Part shown: piece by piece, positions 21,381-30,542 of the stretch
Position numbering within the stretch: the first letter of the stretch is position 1
Layout: every line of letters begins with the position of its first letter
Source of the DNA: Serratia sp. Ag1
Lineage (GTDB): Bacteria > Pseudomonadota > Gammaproteobacteria > Enterobacterales > Enterobacteriaceae
Direction of reading: 5' to 3'
DNA length: 39,548 bases
NCBI RefSeq assembly: GCF_000743355.1
Contig: NZ_JQEI01000066.1
Location: 1-39,548, forward strand
Made by a program: the position numbers and the translations under genes
The notes under the pieces: generated by a model
What the model was told of the DNA's origin: nothing
The model's input: the letters and a program-made list of their open reading frames with translations, nothing else
Database searches by the model: none

Positions 21381-23204
21381 TTAAGCGTCTTTAGGACCGC
21401 GGTTCGCACGCTTACGATCGTTTTCCGTCAGGTGGCGCTTACGGATACGGATCGAGGTTGGCGTCACTTCTACCAGTTCGTCATCATCGATAAACTCCAG
21501 AGCTTGCTCCAGAGACATCTTGATAGCGGGAACCAAGGTCGTCGCTTCGTCAGTACCAGAAGCACGCATGTTGGTCAGTTTTTTACCGGTCAGGCAGTTC
21601 ACGGTCAGATCGTTAGAACGTGAGTGAATACCGATGATCTGGCCTTCATACACTTCTGCGCCGTGGCCCAGGAACAACTTACCGCGATCTTGCAGACCGA
21701 ACAGAGCGAAGGCTACCGCTTTACCCTGGCCGTTAGAGATCAGCACGCCGTTCTGACGCTGGCCCACTTCGCCCTGACGCACATCGTCGTAATGGCTGAA
21801 GGTGGAGTACAGCAGACCGGTACCAGAAGTCATGGTCATAAATTCGTTACGGAAACCAATCAAACCACGGCTTGGGATCACGTAGTCCAGGCGCACACGG
21901 CCCTTGCCATCAGGATCCATGTTTTTCAGATCGGCTTTACGCTCGCCCATCGCTTGCATCACAGAACCCTGATGCTGCTCTTCGATATCCAACGTCACGT
22001 TTTCGAATGGCTCCTGCTTGCGACCATCGATTTCACGGAAGATAACTTTCGGACGGGAAACCGCCAGTTCGAAGCCTTCACGACGCATGTTTTCGATCAG
22101 TACCGACAGGTGAAGCTCACCACGGCCTGAAACGCGGAATGCATCAGCATCAGCCGTTTCTTCAACGCGTAATGCCACGTTGTGTACCAGTTCTTTGTTC
22201 AGGCGCTCAAGGATCTGACGTGAAGTCACATACTTGCCTTCTTTACCACAGAACGGCGAGGTGTTGACGTTAAAGAACATGCTGACGGTCGGTTCATCAA
22301 CCGACAGGGCTGGCAGTGCTTCTACCGCATTCACATCACAGATGGTATCGGAGATGTTCAGTTCACCCAGACCGGTGATCGCGATGATATCGCCTGCTTC
22401 AGCAACGGTGGCTTCAATACGTTCCAGGCCCATATGGGTCAGGACTTTACCGATTTTACCGTTACGGGTTTTGCCTTCGCTGTCGATTACCGTGATCTGC
22501 TGGTTAGGCTTCACTTTACCGCGCTTGATACGGCCAATACCGATAACGCCAACGTAGTTGTTGTAATCCAGTTGGGAAATCTGCATCTGGAACGGCGCAT
22601 CCAGCTCAACTTTCGGCGCTGACACGTGGTCAACAATCGCCTGATACAGCGGGGTCATGTCTTCGGCCATATCGTTATGGTCGGCACCCGCGATCCCCAG
22701 CAGGGCTGAAGCATAGATGATTGGGAAGTCGAGCTGTTCGTCGGTCGCATCCAGGTTAACGAACAGGTCGAAGACCTGATCAACCACCCAGTCAGGGCGC
22801 GCGCCAGGGCGGTCAACTTTGTTAATGACCACGATCGGTTTCAGACCGTTAGCAAAGGCTTTCTTGGTCACAAAACGGGTTTGCGGCATTGGGCCATCCA
22901 TCGCATCCACGACCAGCAGCACCGAGTCAACCATTGACATCACTCGCTCTACCTCACCGCCGAAGTCGGCGTGTCCTGGGGTATCTACGATGTTGATGCG
23001 GTAGTCTTTCCAATTAATGGCGGTGTTTTTTGCGAGGATGGTAATCCCACGCTCTTTCTCCAAATCGTTGGAGTCCATTACGCGTTCAGTTGCTTCTGCA
23101 CGCTCTCCGAAAGTACCGGATTGTTGCAGCAGTTTATCAACCAGGGTGGTTTTACCATGGTCAACGTGGGCAATAATGGCGATGTTACGCAAATTTTCGA
23201 TCAC
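21381..23204 (-). CDS. typA: Ribosome-dependent GTPase TypA/BipA
   Basis: 607 residues, as in E. coli. A translational GTPase of the EF-G type that helps 50S subunit assembly in the cold and affects stress and surface phenotypes. G motifs: [15 protein letters not shown] (G1), [10 protein letters not shown] (G3), NKVDRPGA (G4). EF-G-like domains follow, and the BipA-specific C-terminus carries [18 protein letters not shown] and [19 protein letters not shown]. It starts with GTG at 23204 (GTG-ATC-GAA), with TGAGG seven bases upstream. It is divergent from glnA, as in E. coli. Confidence 0.97.
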   Translation of the reverse strand: MIENLRNIAIIAHVDHGKTTLVDKLLQQSGTFGERAEATERVMDSNDLEKERGITILAKNTAINWKDYRINIVDTPGHADFGGEVERVMSMVDSVLLVVDAMDGPMPQTRFVTKKAFANGLKPIVVINKVDRPGARPDWVVDQVFDLFVNLDATDEQLDFPIIYASALLGIAGADHNDMAEDMTPLYQAIVDHVSAPKVELDAPFQMQISQLDYNNYVGVIGIGRIKRGKVKPNQQITVIDSEGKTRNGKIGKVLTHMGLERIEATVAEAGDIIAITGLGELNISDTICDVNAVEALPALSVDEPTVSMFFNVNTSPFCGKEGKYVTSRQILERLNKELVHNVALRVEETADADAFRVSGRGELHLSVLIENMRREGFELAVSRPKVIFREIDGRKQEPFENVTLDIEEQHQGSVMQAMGERKADLKNMDPDGKGRVRLDYVIPSRGLIGFRNEFMTMTSGTGLLYSTFSHYDDVRQGEVGQRQNGVLISNGQGKAVAFALFGLQDRGKLFLGHGAEVYEGQIIGIHSRSNDLTVNCLTGKKLTNMRASGTDEATTLVPAIKMSLEQALEFIDDDELVEVTPTSIRIRKRHLTENDRKRANRGPKDA

Positions 23205-23310
23205 AGCTTTGCCTCAGGCATTAGAAATAGCGCGCTATTGTACACGTATTAAGCGAGGGACTAAACAAGATCACAACACTCTCTTATAAACAACTGTATG
23301 CCGGTCAGTT

Positions 23311-23326
23311 TGTGATCTCATTCACG
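23311..23326. promoter_or_regulatory. CRP-like site in the typA-glnA region
   Basis: TGTGATCTCATTCACG matches the CRP consensus TGTGA-N6-TCACA in nine of ten half-site positions. E. coli glnA also has a CRP-dependent upstream promoter (glnAp1) near here. Confidence 0.6.
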
Positions 23327-23354
23327 GTGCAAAAAGCAGCGATTGCTGACATTT

Positions 23355-23371
23355 TGCACCATTTAAGTGCC
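23355..23371 (+). promoter_or_regulatory. NtrC-binding site, distal (glnA)
   Basis: TGCACCATTTAAGTGCC has the NtrC dyad (TGCAC...GTGC). Its centre is about 142 bases before the predicted glnAp2 start, matching the -140 site of E. coli. Confidence 0.85.
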
Positions 23372-23386
23372 CCAAGCGGCATTATT

Positions 23387-23403
23387 TGCACCACATTAGT
23401 GCA
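23387..23403 (+). promoter_or_regulatory. NtrC-binding site, proximal (glnA)
   Basis: TGCACCACATTAGTGCA has an excellent NtrC dyad. It is centred about 110 bases before the predicted glnAp2 start and 32 bases (three helical turns) from the distal site, which would allow cooperative binding. It should also repress the overlapping sigma-70 promoter. Confidence 0.9.
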
Positions 23404-23477
23404 TTGCGTCACTCATGGTGCATACTGTGGGTGGGCGAAACCCGCGCAGAAAGGCGATAATTTCGCTTTTAAAAAAG

Positions 23478-23496
23478 TTGGCACAGTTTTCGCTTT
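23478..23496 (+). promoter_or_regulatory. Sigma-54 promoter glnAp2
   Basis: TTGGCACAGTTTTCGCTTT: GG at 23480-23481 and GC at 23492-23493 are ten bases apart, the sigma-54 -24/-12 arrangement. It is almost identical to E. coli glnAp2. The start should lie near 23505, about 73 bases before the glnA ATG. Confidence 0.93.
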
Positions 23497-23577
23497 AGTC
23501 TACCCAAGGCAAAATCAAGCCAGTTTCCACAGATTCGTTCCATGATGACGACAACGATAAATCCGGGAGAGTTAAGT

Positions 23578-24987
23578 ATGTCCGCTGAACACGTTTTAAC
23601 GATGCTGAATGAGCATGAAGTGAAATTCGTAGACCTGCGCTTCACTGACACCAAGGGCAAAGAACAACACGTTACTATCCCTGCTCATCAGGTAAATGCC
23701 GACTTCTTCGAAGAAGGTAAAATGTTTGACGGCTCCTCAATCGGTGGTTGGAAGGGCATCAACGAATCTGACATGGTGCTGATGCCAGACGCCAGCACGG
23801 CGGTTCTGGATCCGTTCTTTGAAGAATCCACGCTGATCATTCGCTGCGACATCCTCGAGCCAGGCACCATGCAGGGCTATGACCGTGACCCGCGTTCAAT
23901 TTCAAAGCGTGCAGAAGATTTCCTGCGCTCTTCCGGCATTGCCGACACCGTGCTGTTCGGGCCAGAACCAGAGTTCTTCCTGTTTGACGATGTGCGCTTC
24001 GGCAGCAGCATCCGTGGCTCCCACGTCAGTATTGATGACATCGAAGGTGCCTGGAACACCAGCACCAAATACGAAGGCGGTAACAAAGGCCACCGTCCAG
24101 CAGTGAAAGGCGGTTACTTCCCAGTGCCACCGGTTGACTCTTCACAGGACATCCGTTCCACCATGTGTCTGACCATGGAAGAAATGGGTCTGGTGGTTGA
24201 AGCTCACCACCACGAAGTGGCTACCGCAGGTCAGAACGAAGTGGCTACCCGCTTCAACACTATGACCAAGAAAGCCGACGAAATCCAAATCTACAAATAC
24301 GTGGTGCACAACGTGGCCCACGCTTTTGGCAAAACCGCGACCTTTATGCCAAAACCGATGTTTGGCGATAACGGTTCCGGCATGCACTGCCATATGTCGT
24401 TGTCCAAGAACGGCACCAACCTGTTTGCTGGCGACAAATACGGCGGCCTGTCTGACATCGCGCTGTTCTACATCGGCGGTATCATCAAGCACGCTAAAGC
24501 GATCAATGCCCTGGCGAACCCAACCACCAACTCTTACAAGCGTTTGGTTCCAGGTTACGAAGCACCGGTAATGCTGGCTTATTCTGCCCGTAACCGTTCC
24601 GCGTCTATCCGTATCCCTGTGGTTGCCAGCCCGAAAGCACGCCGTATCGAAGCGCGCTTCCCAGATCCAGCGGCTAACCCATACCTGTGCTTCGCCGCGC
24701 TGCTGATGGCGGGCCTGGATGGCGTGATCAACAAGATCCACCCTGGCGATGCCATGGATAAAAACCTGTATGACCTGCCGCCAGAAGAAGAAGCAGAGAT
24801 TCCAAAAGTGGCTGGTTCACTGGATGAAGCCATGGCTGCACTGAACGAAGACCGCGAGTTCCTGACCCGTGGCGGCGTGTTCACTGACGACGCGATCGAT
24901 GCCTACATCGAACTGCGGAAAGAAGAGATGGACCGCGTTCGTATGACGCCACACCCAGTAGAATTTGAACTGTACTACAGCGTTTAA
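23578..24987 (+). CDS. glnA: Glutamine synthetase type I
   Basis: 469 residues, as in E. coli. It makes glutamine from glutamate, ammonia and ATP, and acts as a cytoplasmic dodecamer. Family features: [14 protein letters not shown], the latch region [10 protein letters not shown], the metal-binding [15 protein letters not shown], the ATP-binding [16 protein letters not shown], and the adenylylation site with Tyr in [10 protein letters not shown], so activity should be controlled by GlnE. I chose ATG 23578 ([10 protein letters not shown]); the frame opens at 23542, but those residues are not conserved. Transcription is NtrC and sigma-54 dependent from glnAp2, with glnL and glnG downstream. Confidence 0.98.
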   Translation: MSAEHVLTMLNEHEVKFVDLRFTDTKGKEQHVTIPAHQVNADFFEEGKMFDGSSIGGWKGINESDMVLMPDASTAVLDPFFEESTLIIRCDILEPGTMQGYDRDPRSISKRAEDFLRSSGIADTVLFGPEPEFFLFDDVRFGSSIRGSHVSIDDIEGAWNTSTKYEGGNKGHRPAVKGGYFPVPPVDSSQDIRSTMCLTMEEMGLVVEAHHHEVATAGQNEVATRFNTMTKKADEIQIYKYVVHNVAHAFGKTATFMPKPMFGDNGSGMHCHMSLSKNGTNLFAGDKYGGLSDIALFYIGGIIKHAKAINALANPTTNSYKRLVPGYEAPVMLAYSARNRSASIRIPVVASPKARRIEARFPDPAANPYLCFAALLMAGLDGVINKIHPGDAMDKNLYDLPPEEEAEIPKVAGSLDEAMAALNEDREFLTRGGVFTDDAIDAYIELRKEEMDRVRMTPHPVEFELYYSV

Positions 24988-24995
24988 ATCATACC

Positions 24996-25041
24996 TTGCG
25001 CTGCCAGTGGGGGGCGCAACGGTTTCAGTTGCCGTTTTTTT
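24996..25041 (+). terminator. Hairpin and T run in the glnA 3' UTR
   Basis: TTGCGC/GCGCAA and, alternatively, GCAAC (25016-25020)/GTTGC (25028-25032) followed by seven T. It is probably a partial terminator that lowers read-through from glnA into glnLG. Confidence 0.6.
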
Positions 25042-25060
25042 GTTGCCGTGGAAACTTTTT

Positions 25061-25084
25061 AGCCCATCTCTGATGGGCTTTTTT
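25061..25084 (+). terminator. Intrinsic terminator after glnA
   Basis: AGCCCATC, loop TC/TC, GATGGGCT, then TTTTTT. It is a strong terminator between glnA and glnL, explaining how glnA is made in excess over the two regulators while some transcripts read through. Confidence 0.88.
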
Positions 25085-25146
25085 CTCCACTTTATTTTCT
25101 GCAAAACTATTTCATACCGCGACAGTGTTGGATGGAGTAGGATGAA

Positions 25147-25163
25147 TGCACTAAAAAGGTGCA
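25147..25163 (+). promoter_or_regulatory. NtrC site in the glnL promoter
   Basis: TGCACTAAAAAGGTGCA, a near-perfect NtrC dyad, 36 bases before the glnL start. In E. coli a site at this position lets NtrC repress the internal glnL promoter, limiting its own synthesis. Confidence 0.88.
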
Positions 25164-25198
25164 GAAATCTGCTGTACCTTGAAAGATGAAGGGCATAT

Positions 25199-26254
25199 AT
25201 GGCAACTGGCAAACTCCCCGACGCAGAGCAGATCCTCAATTCCCTCATCAATAGCATCCTGCTGTTGGATGACAGGCTTGCTGTTCATTATGCCAACCCG
25301 GCGGCGCAGCAACTGCTGGCACAAAGCTCCCGTAAACTTTTTGGCACGCCACTGCCTGAACTGCTGGGCTATTTTTCGCTGAACATCGATCTGATGCGCG
25401 AGAGCCTCAATGCAGGCCAAGGCTTCACCGATAATGAAGTCACTCTGGTGGTTGACAGTCGTGCGCATATTTTCTCGCTGACCGCTCAGGCACTGCCTGA
25501 AGGTTTTATCCTGCTTGAGCTGGCTCCGATGGACAACCAGCGCCGCCTGAGCCAAGAACAGTTACAGCATGCACAGCAAGTGGCAGCACGCGATCTGGTG
25601 CGTGGGTTAGCACATGAAATCAAAAATCCGCTTGGGGGGCTGCGGGGAGCGGCGCAACTCCTGGCCAAAGCGCTGCCCGATCCGGCCCTGACGGAATACA
25701 CCAAGGTAATCATCGAGCAGGCCGACCGGCTGCGCAATCTGGTGGATCGCCTCTTGGGGCCACAACGGCCAGGCCAGCATATTACCCAGAGTATTCATCA
25801 GGTTGCTGAGCGTGTTTTCCAATTGGTGTCGTTAGAAAAACCAGATAACGTCACGCTGGTGCGGGATTACGACCCCAGTCTGCCAGAATTGGCACACGAC
25901 CCGGACCAGATAGAACAGGTGTTGCTCAACATCACTCGCAACGCCTTGCAGGCACTGGGCAATGACGGTGGCACAATCACGTTGCGTACGCGTACCGCGT
26001 TTCAAATCACCTTGCATGGAACACGCTACCGGCTGGCAGCACGCATTGACATCGAAGATGATGGCCCAGGCGTACCAGCCCAGTTGCAAGACACCCTGTT
26101 TTACCCGATGGTCAGTGGCCGCGAAGGCGGTACAGGCCTGGGATTATCTATCGCCCGTAATCTTATCGATCAGCATTGCGGAAAAATTGAATTTAACAGT
26201 TGGCCAGGACATACCGAATTCTCGGTTTACCTGCCTATTCGTAAATCGAGGTAG
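25199..26254 (+). CDS. glnL: Nitrogen sensor histidine kinase NtrB (NRII)
   Basis: 351 residues (E. coli 349). A soluble sensor kinase/phosphatase that, with PII protein, sets NtrC phosphorylation. An N-terminal PAS domain (about 8-75), with [20 protein letters not shown], is followed by the H-box [15 protein letters not shown] (His139), the N-box [10 protein letters not shown], and the ATP-lid motifs [17 protein letters not shown] and [14 protein letters not shown]. There is no membrane segment. It follows the glnA terminators and the NtrC site at 25147, and precedes glnG by two bases. Confidence 0.97.
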   Translation: MATGKLPDAEQILNSLINSILLLDDRLAVHYANPAAQQLLAQSSRKLFGTPLPELLGYFSLNIDLMRESLNAGQGFTDNEVTLVVDSRAHIFSLTAQALPEGFILLELAPMDNQRRLSQEQLQHAQQVAARDLVRGLAHEIKNPLGGLRGAAQLLAKALPDPALTEYTKVIIEQADRLRNLVDRLLGPQRPGQHITQSIHQVAERVFQLVSLEKPDNVTLVRDYDPSLPELAHDPDQIEQVLLNITRNALQALGNDGGTITLRTRTAFQITLHGTRYRLAARIDIEDDGPGVPAQLQDTLFYPMVSGREGGTGLGLSIARNLIDQHCGKIEFNSWPGHTEFSVYLPIRKSR

Positions 26255-26256
26255 CT

Positions 26257-27669
26257 ATGCAACGAGGGATAGTCTGGATCGTCGATGACGACAGCTCCAT
26301 CCGCTGGGTGCTGGAACGCGCGCTCACTGGGGCTGGTGTAAGCTGCGTCAGCTTCGAAAGTGGCCACGAAGTGTTGGAGCAACTTGCCACGCAAACTCCC
26401 GATGTGTTGCTGTCTGATATCCGTATGCCGGGTATGGATGGTTTAGCACTGCTCAAACAGATAAAACAGCGCCATCCGATGCTCCCGGTCATCATAATGA
26501 CCGCACATTCGGATCTGGATGCCGCCGTCAGCGCCTATCAGCAAGGGGCGTTTGATTATCTGCCGAAACCTTTTGATATTGATGAAGCCGTCGCGCTGGT
26601 CGAGCGCGCCATCAGCCATTACCAGGAACAGCAACAACCAGCACGCAGCCAACCGATCAACGATCCGACTGCGGATATCATTGGTGAAGCCCCGGCGATG
26701 CAGGATGTGTTCCGCATTATTGGCCGTCTGTCACGTTCATCCATCAGTGTGCTGATCAATGGGGAGTCGGGCACTGGTAAAGAGCTGGTAGCCCATGCGT
26801 TGCATCGCCACAGCCCACGCACCAAATCCCCGTTTATCGCCCTGAATATGGCAGCCATCCCCAAAGACCTGATCGAATCCGAGCTGTTCGGCCACGAAAA
26901 AGGCGCGTTTACCGGTGCCAATCAGATCCGCCAAGGGCGTTTTGAACAGGCCGACGGCGGCACGCTGTTCCTGGATGAGATCGGCGATATGCCGCTGGAT
27001 GTGCAAACCCGCTTACTGCGCGTACTGGCAGATGGCCAATTTTATCGCGTTGGGGGCTATGCACCGGTAAAAGTGGATGTGCGTATCATTGCTGCCACTC
27101 ACCAGAACCTGGAGTTACGGGTACAAGAAGGTAAATTCCGTGAGGATCTGTTCCACCGCCTGAACGTGATCCGGGTGCATCTGCCGCCGTTGCGCGAGCG
27201 CCGGGAGGATATCCCGCGCCTGGCGCGTCATTTCTTGCAGGTTGCAGCCAAAGAATTGGGAGTAGAAGCAAAAAATCTGCACGCAGAAACCGAAGTTGCC
27301 CTCACCCGCCTGCCATGGCCGGGCAATGTGCGCCAGTTGGAGAATACCTGCCGCTGGCTAACGGTAATGGCAGCCGGGCAAGAGGTGCTGATTCAGGATC
27401 TACCCAGTGAGCTGTTTGAAACCACAGCACCGGAATCCACTGGCCACAGCCTGCCAGACAGTTGGGCTACGCTGCTGGCACAATGGGCCGAGCGCGCACT
27501 GCGTTCCGGGCATCAGAACCTGTTGTCAGAAGCCCAGCCTGAAATGGAAAGAACCTTGCTCACCACCGCATTGCGACATACGCAGGGGCACAAGCAAGAA
27601 GCGGCCCGTCTGCTGGGATGGGGCAGGAACACGCTAACGCGGAAACTGAAAGAATTGGGGATGGAGTAA
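26257..27669 (+). CDS. glnG: Nitrogen regulator NtrC (NRI)
   Basis: 470 residues. Receiver domain (1-120) with VDDD at 9-12 and the phosphorylated Asp54 in [15 protein letters not shown]+ sigma-54 activator domain (about 140-370) with Walker [13 protein letters not shown], the GAFTGA loop [12 protein letters not shown], Walker [12 protein letters not shown], and the arginine-rich [13 protein letters not shown]. The C-terminal Fis-type helix-turn-helix (about 425-468) ends in [20 protein letters not shown]. It activates glnAp2 and other Ntr promoters and binds the sites listed above. It is in one unit with glnL. Confidence 0.98.
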   Translation: MQRGIVWIVDDDSSIRWVLERALTGAGVSCVSFESGHEVLEQLATQTPDVLLSDIRMPGMDGLALLKQIKQRHPMLPVIIMTAHSDLDAAVSAYQQGAFDYLPKPFDIDEAVALVERAISHYQEQQQPARSQPINDPTADIIGEAPAMQDVFRIIGRLSRSSISVLINGESGTGKELVAHALHRHSPRTKSPFIALNMAAIPKDLIESELFGHEKGAFTGANQIRQGRFEQADGGTLFLDEIGDMPLDVQTRLLRVLADGQFYRVGGYAPVKVDVRIIAATHQNLELRVQEGKFREDLFHRLNVIRVHLPPLRERREDIPRLARHFLQVAAKELGVEAKNLHAETEVALTRLPWPGNVRQLENTCRWLTVMAAGQEVLIQDLPSELFETTAPESTGHSLPDSWATLLAQWAERALRSGHQNLLSEAQPEMERTLLTTALRHTQGHKQEAARLLGWGRNTLTRKLKELGME

Positions 27670-27782
27670 TCAGTGCGTCTGATCGTAAAAAACACAATCG
27701 AGCGCACAAAAAATCAGCTAATTTCATCTTTACAGGGGGCACGGCAGCAGTATTATTATTGCGCAACCCCTGGAGGCCAAGG

Positions 27783-27908
27783 ATGCTGGATTCTCTTATC
27801 GTCTTTATTACCACCCATGGCGCAGACGTTAGCGCTGCTGCCAACCATACGCCACAGACCGCTTTAGCTGCGGTACTGTGCGTCGCACTGATCAATTTCT
27901 TCAATTAA
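27783..27908 (+). CDS. yshB: Small protein YshB
   Basis: 41 residues: it begins MLDSLIVFITTHGADVSAAA and ends CVALINFFN. The segment HTPQTALAAVLCVAL matches E. coli YshB (36 residues, HTPQTAVAAVLCAAM), and the location between glnG and hemN is the same. GGAGG lies seven bases before the ATG. One hydrophobic C-terminal helix suggests membrane association. In Salmonella, YshB has been linked to intracellular persistence; its molecular role is unknown. It carries about five extra residues near the middle relative to E. coli. The longer frame starting at 27618 overlaps glnG and is not needed. Confidence 0.88.
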   Translation: MLDSLIVFITTHGADVSAAANHTPQTALAAVLCVALINFFN

Positions 27909-27939
27909 AATAACAGCCGCAAATGCGGCTGTTATTTTA
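27908..27939. terminator. Bidirectional terminator between yshB and hemN
   Basis: AAAATAACAGCCGC, loop AAAT, GCGGCTGTTATTTT. A long perfect stem with A and T tracts on the two sides serves converging genes. Confidence 0.9.
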
Positions 27940-27943
27940 AGTA

Positions 27944-29317
27944 TCAAATCACCCGCGAAAACTGCTGAGTGCGCGCCTGCTTACGCAAGTAAATATCAAA
28001 ACACATGCAGATATTGCGGATCAGCAAACGCCCGCGTGGCGTAACACGGATACTGCATTCATCACGTTCCACCAGCCCATCTCGTTCGAACGGAGCTAAC
28101 AACTCCAGGTCTGGCGCAAAGTAATCCACAAACTTAATCCCATACTGTTGCTCAACCGGCTGATAACTGAGTTGGAAATTGCAGATCAGGGTCTTAATCA
28201 CGTCGCGACGCAGGCAGTCGTCTTCCGTCATTGCTAACCCACGCCATAACGCATTGCCACGTTCTTTCACGTTGGCGTAATACACCTTCAGCTCTTTCTG
28301 GTTCTGCGCGTAGCTGTCACCCAGCATACTGATGGCTGAAACCCCTAAACCAAGCAGGTCGCTGTCACCTTGCGTGGTATAACCCTGGAAATTGCGGTGT
28401 AGCTTACCTTCGCGCTGAGCAATCGCCAGCTCGTCATTCGGGCGAGCAAAGTGATCCATACCAATAAACTGATAACCTGACTCGGTCAGTGAAGCGATGG
28501 TCTGCTGTAAAATATCGAGTTTCTGTTGTGGATTCGGCAAGTCGGCATCTTTGATTTTACGCTGCGCGGCAAACAGGTTCGGCAAATGCGCGTAGTTAAA
28601 GACGCTCAGGCGATCCGGGTTCAGTTCCGCCACTCGTTGCAAGGTAAAGGCAAAGCTTTCTGGTGTCTGTTTAGGTAAGCCATAAATCAGATCAATATTG
28701 GTGGAATTGAATCCCAGCGCCTTGGCACGAGCGATCAGTGCAAAGATGAACTCTTCATCCTGTTCACGGTTCACCAAACGCTGCACTTCTTTGTTGAAGT
28801 CCTGCACCCCCATGCTCAAGCGATTGAATCCTTCGGCACGTAAATGATCCAGTACGTCCAGTTCAATCTCCCGCGGATCAACCTCGATCGACATTTCGGC
28901 ATCCGGCAGGAAATCAAAGTGCTGACGCAACATGACCATCAACCGACTGATTTGCTGTTTATCGAGATAGGTTGGTGTTCCGCCGCCCCAATGCATCTGA
29001 TTAACCTTACGGCCCGCAAACAGCGGTGCTCGCGCGGCAATCTCCATTTCCAGTACGGTCAGATATTCATCAGCTTTGTGGGTTTGGCGCGTCACCAGTT
29101 TATTGCAACCACAGAAGTAGCAGAGCTTGTGACAGAAAGGAATATGCACATACAGCGAGAGAGGGCGCTCAGGATAACGCTCAGCGGCGCGTTGAAACGC
29201 CGCTTCATCGTAGCTCTGGTTAAACTCCAGTGCCGTGGGGTATGAGGTATAGCGCGGCCCTGAATAGTTATACTTTTGGATCAGGGCTAAATCCCAGACT
29301 ATTGCCTGTTCGGACAT
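27944..29317 (-). CDS. hemN: Oxygen-independent coproporphyrinogen III dehydrogenase
   Basis: 457 residues, as in E. coli. A radical-SAM enzyme that decarboxylates coproporphyrinogen III to protoporphyrinogen IX in anaerobic haem synthesis. The iron-sulfur cluster motif is FCHKLCYFCGC (Cys62, Cys66, Cys69, plus Cys71). The glycine-rich SAM-binding segment is HWGGGTPTYL, with the start MSEQAIVWDLALIQKYNYSG intact. The HemN C-terminal domain ends in DIYLRKQARTQQFSRVI. Its Shine-Dalgarno AAGGAG lies in the last codons of the small upstream frame (29324-29497), so translation is probably coupled to it. Confidence 0.97.
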   Translation of the reverse strand: MSEQAIVWDLALIQKYNYSGPRYTSYPTALEFNQSYDEAAFQRAAERYPERPLSLYVHIPFCHKLCYFCGCNKLVTRQTHKADEYLTVLEMEIAARAPLFAGRKVNQMHWGGGTPTYLDKQQISRLMVMLRQHFDFLPDAEMSIEVDPREIELDVLDHLRAEGFNRLSMGVQDFNKEVQRLVNREQDEEFIFALIARAKALGFNSTNIDLIYGLPKQTPESFAFTLQRVAELNPDRLSVFNYAHLPNLFAAQRKIKDADLPNPQQKLDILQQTIASLTESGYQFIGMDHFARPNDELAIAQREGKLHRNFQGYTTQGDSDLLGLGVSAISMLGDSYAQNQKELKVYYANVKERGNALWRGLAMTEDDCLRRDVIKTLICNFQLSYQPVEQQYGIKFVDYFAPDLELLAPFERDGLVERDECSIRVTPRGRLLIRNICMCFDIYLRKQARTQQFSRVI

Positions 29318-29323
29318 GTTTGC

Positions 29324-29497
29324 TCACTCCTTCCGATGCTTTTTCCTACCGGGCCGGGAAATGGGCAGTCGTCGATGCTGTATGGCCACGGAGGCGCTGC
29401 GAAAACGCGCTTTGCGTTTCGACAGCCGCCATAGTTTACCGAATAACCACAGTAGATAACATGTCAATAGTAGGGCTATTACCAGGATCGGCCACAT
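29324..29497 (-). CDS. 57-residue small single-pass membrane protein between yihI and hemN
   Basis: ATG 29497, stop 29324-29326. The sequence begins MWPILVIALLLTCYLLWLFG, one hydrophobic helix of about 19 residues, then a strongly basic tail (KLWRLSKRKARFRSASVAIQ and onward, ending GRKKHRKE). By the positive-inside rule the tail is cytoplasmic. It lies six bases after the yihI stop and six bases before the hemN start, and its last codons hold the hemN ribosome-binding site. Some gammaproteobacteria carry a DUF2489-type protein of about 150 residues with a similar N-terminal anchor at this place, so this may be a short relative or a truncated remnant. No strong ribosome-binding site is seen for it. 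Function unknown. Confidence 0.6.
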   Translation of the reverse strand: MWPILVIALLLTCYLLWLFGKLWRLSKRKARFRSASVAIQHRRLPISRPGRKKHRKE

Positions 29498-29503
29498 GTC
29501 ATA

Positions 29504-30052
29504 TTAAAATACGTCTTTTGGGTTACCACTTTTCAGCAACCTCAGGATGTCTTCTTTTTTCTCTTCGACTTCCTCGTCGTCTTCATCACCCAATTCGATG
29601 CCCAGTTGCTCCATCAGTGCATCAATACGATCCAGGGTTTTATCAACATAAGCCTGCTCTTCCGCATTCAGGGTCGCGCCATCATCCAGGCGATCCAGCA
29701 AAGCATCCAAACGCTCGTCGTTTTCCAGCTTCGCCAGCTCTTCTTCTGGCGACAGACGCAATTTGGTTTCTACCTTCGGTTTTGGCTGAGGTTTAACTTT
29801 TTCTTTAGCTTCAACCACCAGCGCTACCGGCACTTTACTGCCAATACGTGGATCTTTGGGCTGTGCCGCCGCTTTGTCTTTCTGCTTGGCGGATTCTACC
29901 TGGGTGCGTGAGCCTGAAGCATGACCACGGCGTTTTTTAAGACGCTTGCGCTCACGAGCTTCCTGATCGAGCTCCACACGGCTTTTCTTTTTACTCTTTG
30001 ACGTCGCCGCGCTGCTGCGTGGGGCGCGAGGTGCTTTTGATGGCTGGTTCAT
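29504..30052 (-). CDS. yihI: Der GTPase-activating protein YihI
   Basis: 182 residues (E. coli 169). It is a highly charged protein that stimulates GTP hydrolysis by the ribosome-assembly GTPase Der (EngA). The basic N-terminal half contains [20 protein letters not shown] then RRGHASGSR and KDPRIGSK. The acidic C-terminal half has [20 protein letters not shown], then [16 protein letters not shown] and the acidic run [10 protein letters not shown]. Start at ATG 30052. It lies downstream of csrC on the same strand and upstream of the small membrane protein and hemN. The extra length is in the middle basic linker. Confidence 0.93.
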   Translation of the reverse strand: MNQPSKAPRAPRSSAATSKSKKKSRVELDQEARERKRLKKRRGHASGSRTQVESAKQKDKAAAQPKDPRIGSKVPVALVVEAKEKVKPQPKPKVETKLRLSPEEELAKLENDERLDALLDRLDDGATLNAEEQAYVDKTLDRIDALMEQLGIELGDEDDEEVEEKKEDILRLLKSGNPKDVF

Positions 30053-30083
30053 TGCGTGTGCTCTTAGGTGTGTAGATTCAGTA

Positions 30084-30116
30084 TATACCCAAGCAACTTG
30101 AAGTATGACGGGTATA
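30084..30116. repeat. Short palindromic intergenic repeat candidate
   Basis: TATACCC (30084-30090) and GGGTATA (30110-30116) flank AAGCAACTTGAAGTATGAC. I recall near-identical CAACTTGAAGTATGACGGGT palindromes scattered between genes in Serratia and relatives. It lies between yihI and the csrC terminator. Confidence 0.5.
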
Positions 30117-30162
30117 GAATTGCTATACGATTGCGGCGGAATCTAGCAGAAAGTAAGCAAAG

Positions 30163-30191
30163 AAAAAAGGCGGCAGGTTAAACCTGCCGCC
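30163..30191 (-). terminator. Terminator of csrC
   Basis: A GGCGGCAGGTT/AACCTGCCGCC stem (30169-30191) followed on the minus strand by six T. Confidence 0.92.
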
Positions 30192-30536
30192 TATTTCGCA
30201 CCTTCGATTGAAGGATATTCTTACTCCGCATTCCATGCGTGCACTCAACTTCCCGGTTTTTCCGTCTGCAGTAACCGCATTCCCTGCAACTATGTCCTTC
30301 ATCCTGAAAAGGAAATTCGTCCCTGGTGCAATCCGTTAGCCTTCACTCTTCCTGAGCGTGCTTCCCGCATGCATCCAAATTGCAATTACTTCACCATCCA
30401 TATGCTATTTGTACACTCCGGTACAAATAGTTTCAGTTCCATCTGAAATCATCCTGATACTCATTACACACCCTGTGTATTCCATGAGATTTATCATCCT
30501 TCCTGGATGTTCCTGTTTCCTTCGCGTCCTGCGTTG
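30163..30536 (-). ncRNA. csrC: CsrC, CsrA-sequestering small RNA
   Basis: This sits in the csrC position between yihI and engB, transcribed toward yihI as in E. coli. On the minus strand it has 22 GGA triplets in about 330 bases, the CsrA recognition core. Several sit in hairpin loops: CTATTTGTAC-CGGAGT-GTACAAATAG, TTTCAG-ATGGAA-CTGAAA and CATCC-AGGAAG-GATG. The 5' part (AGGACGCGAAGGAAACAGG) resembles the E. coli 5' end. It ends in a perfect terminator GGCGGCAGGTT/AACCTGCCGCC then T6, followed by the TTCTTTG also seen in E. coli. The 3' end is near 30163; the 5' end (about 30536) comes from a predicted promoter. At about 374 nt it is longer than the 245-nt E. coli RNA. Confidence 0.87.
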
Positions 30537-30542
30537 AGACCT

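Larger units (their letters stand above)
24988..25084 (+). ncRNA. glnZ: glnA 3' UTR, possible GlnZ-type sRNA
   Basis: In E. coli and Salmonella an Hfq-dependent sRNA, GlnZ, is processed from the glnA 3' UTR and ends at the terminator. Here the same position carries a hairpin, a T run and a strong terminator. The placement is homologous, but I cannot confirm processing, and the seed is known to vary between species. Low confidence. Confidence 0.35.

Noticed and set aside
24142-24741. 199-residue frame antisense to glnA
   Set aside because: It is a codon-bias shadow of the strongly conserved glnA; no family resemblance.
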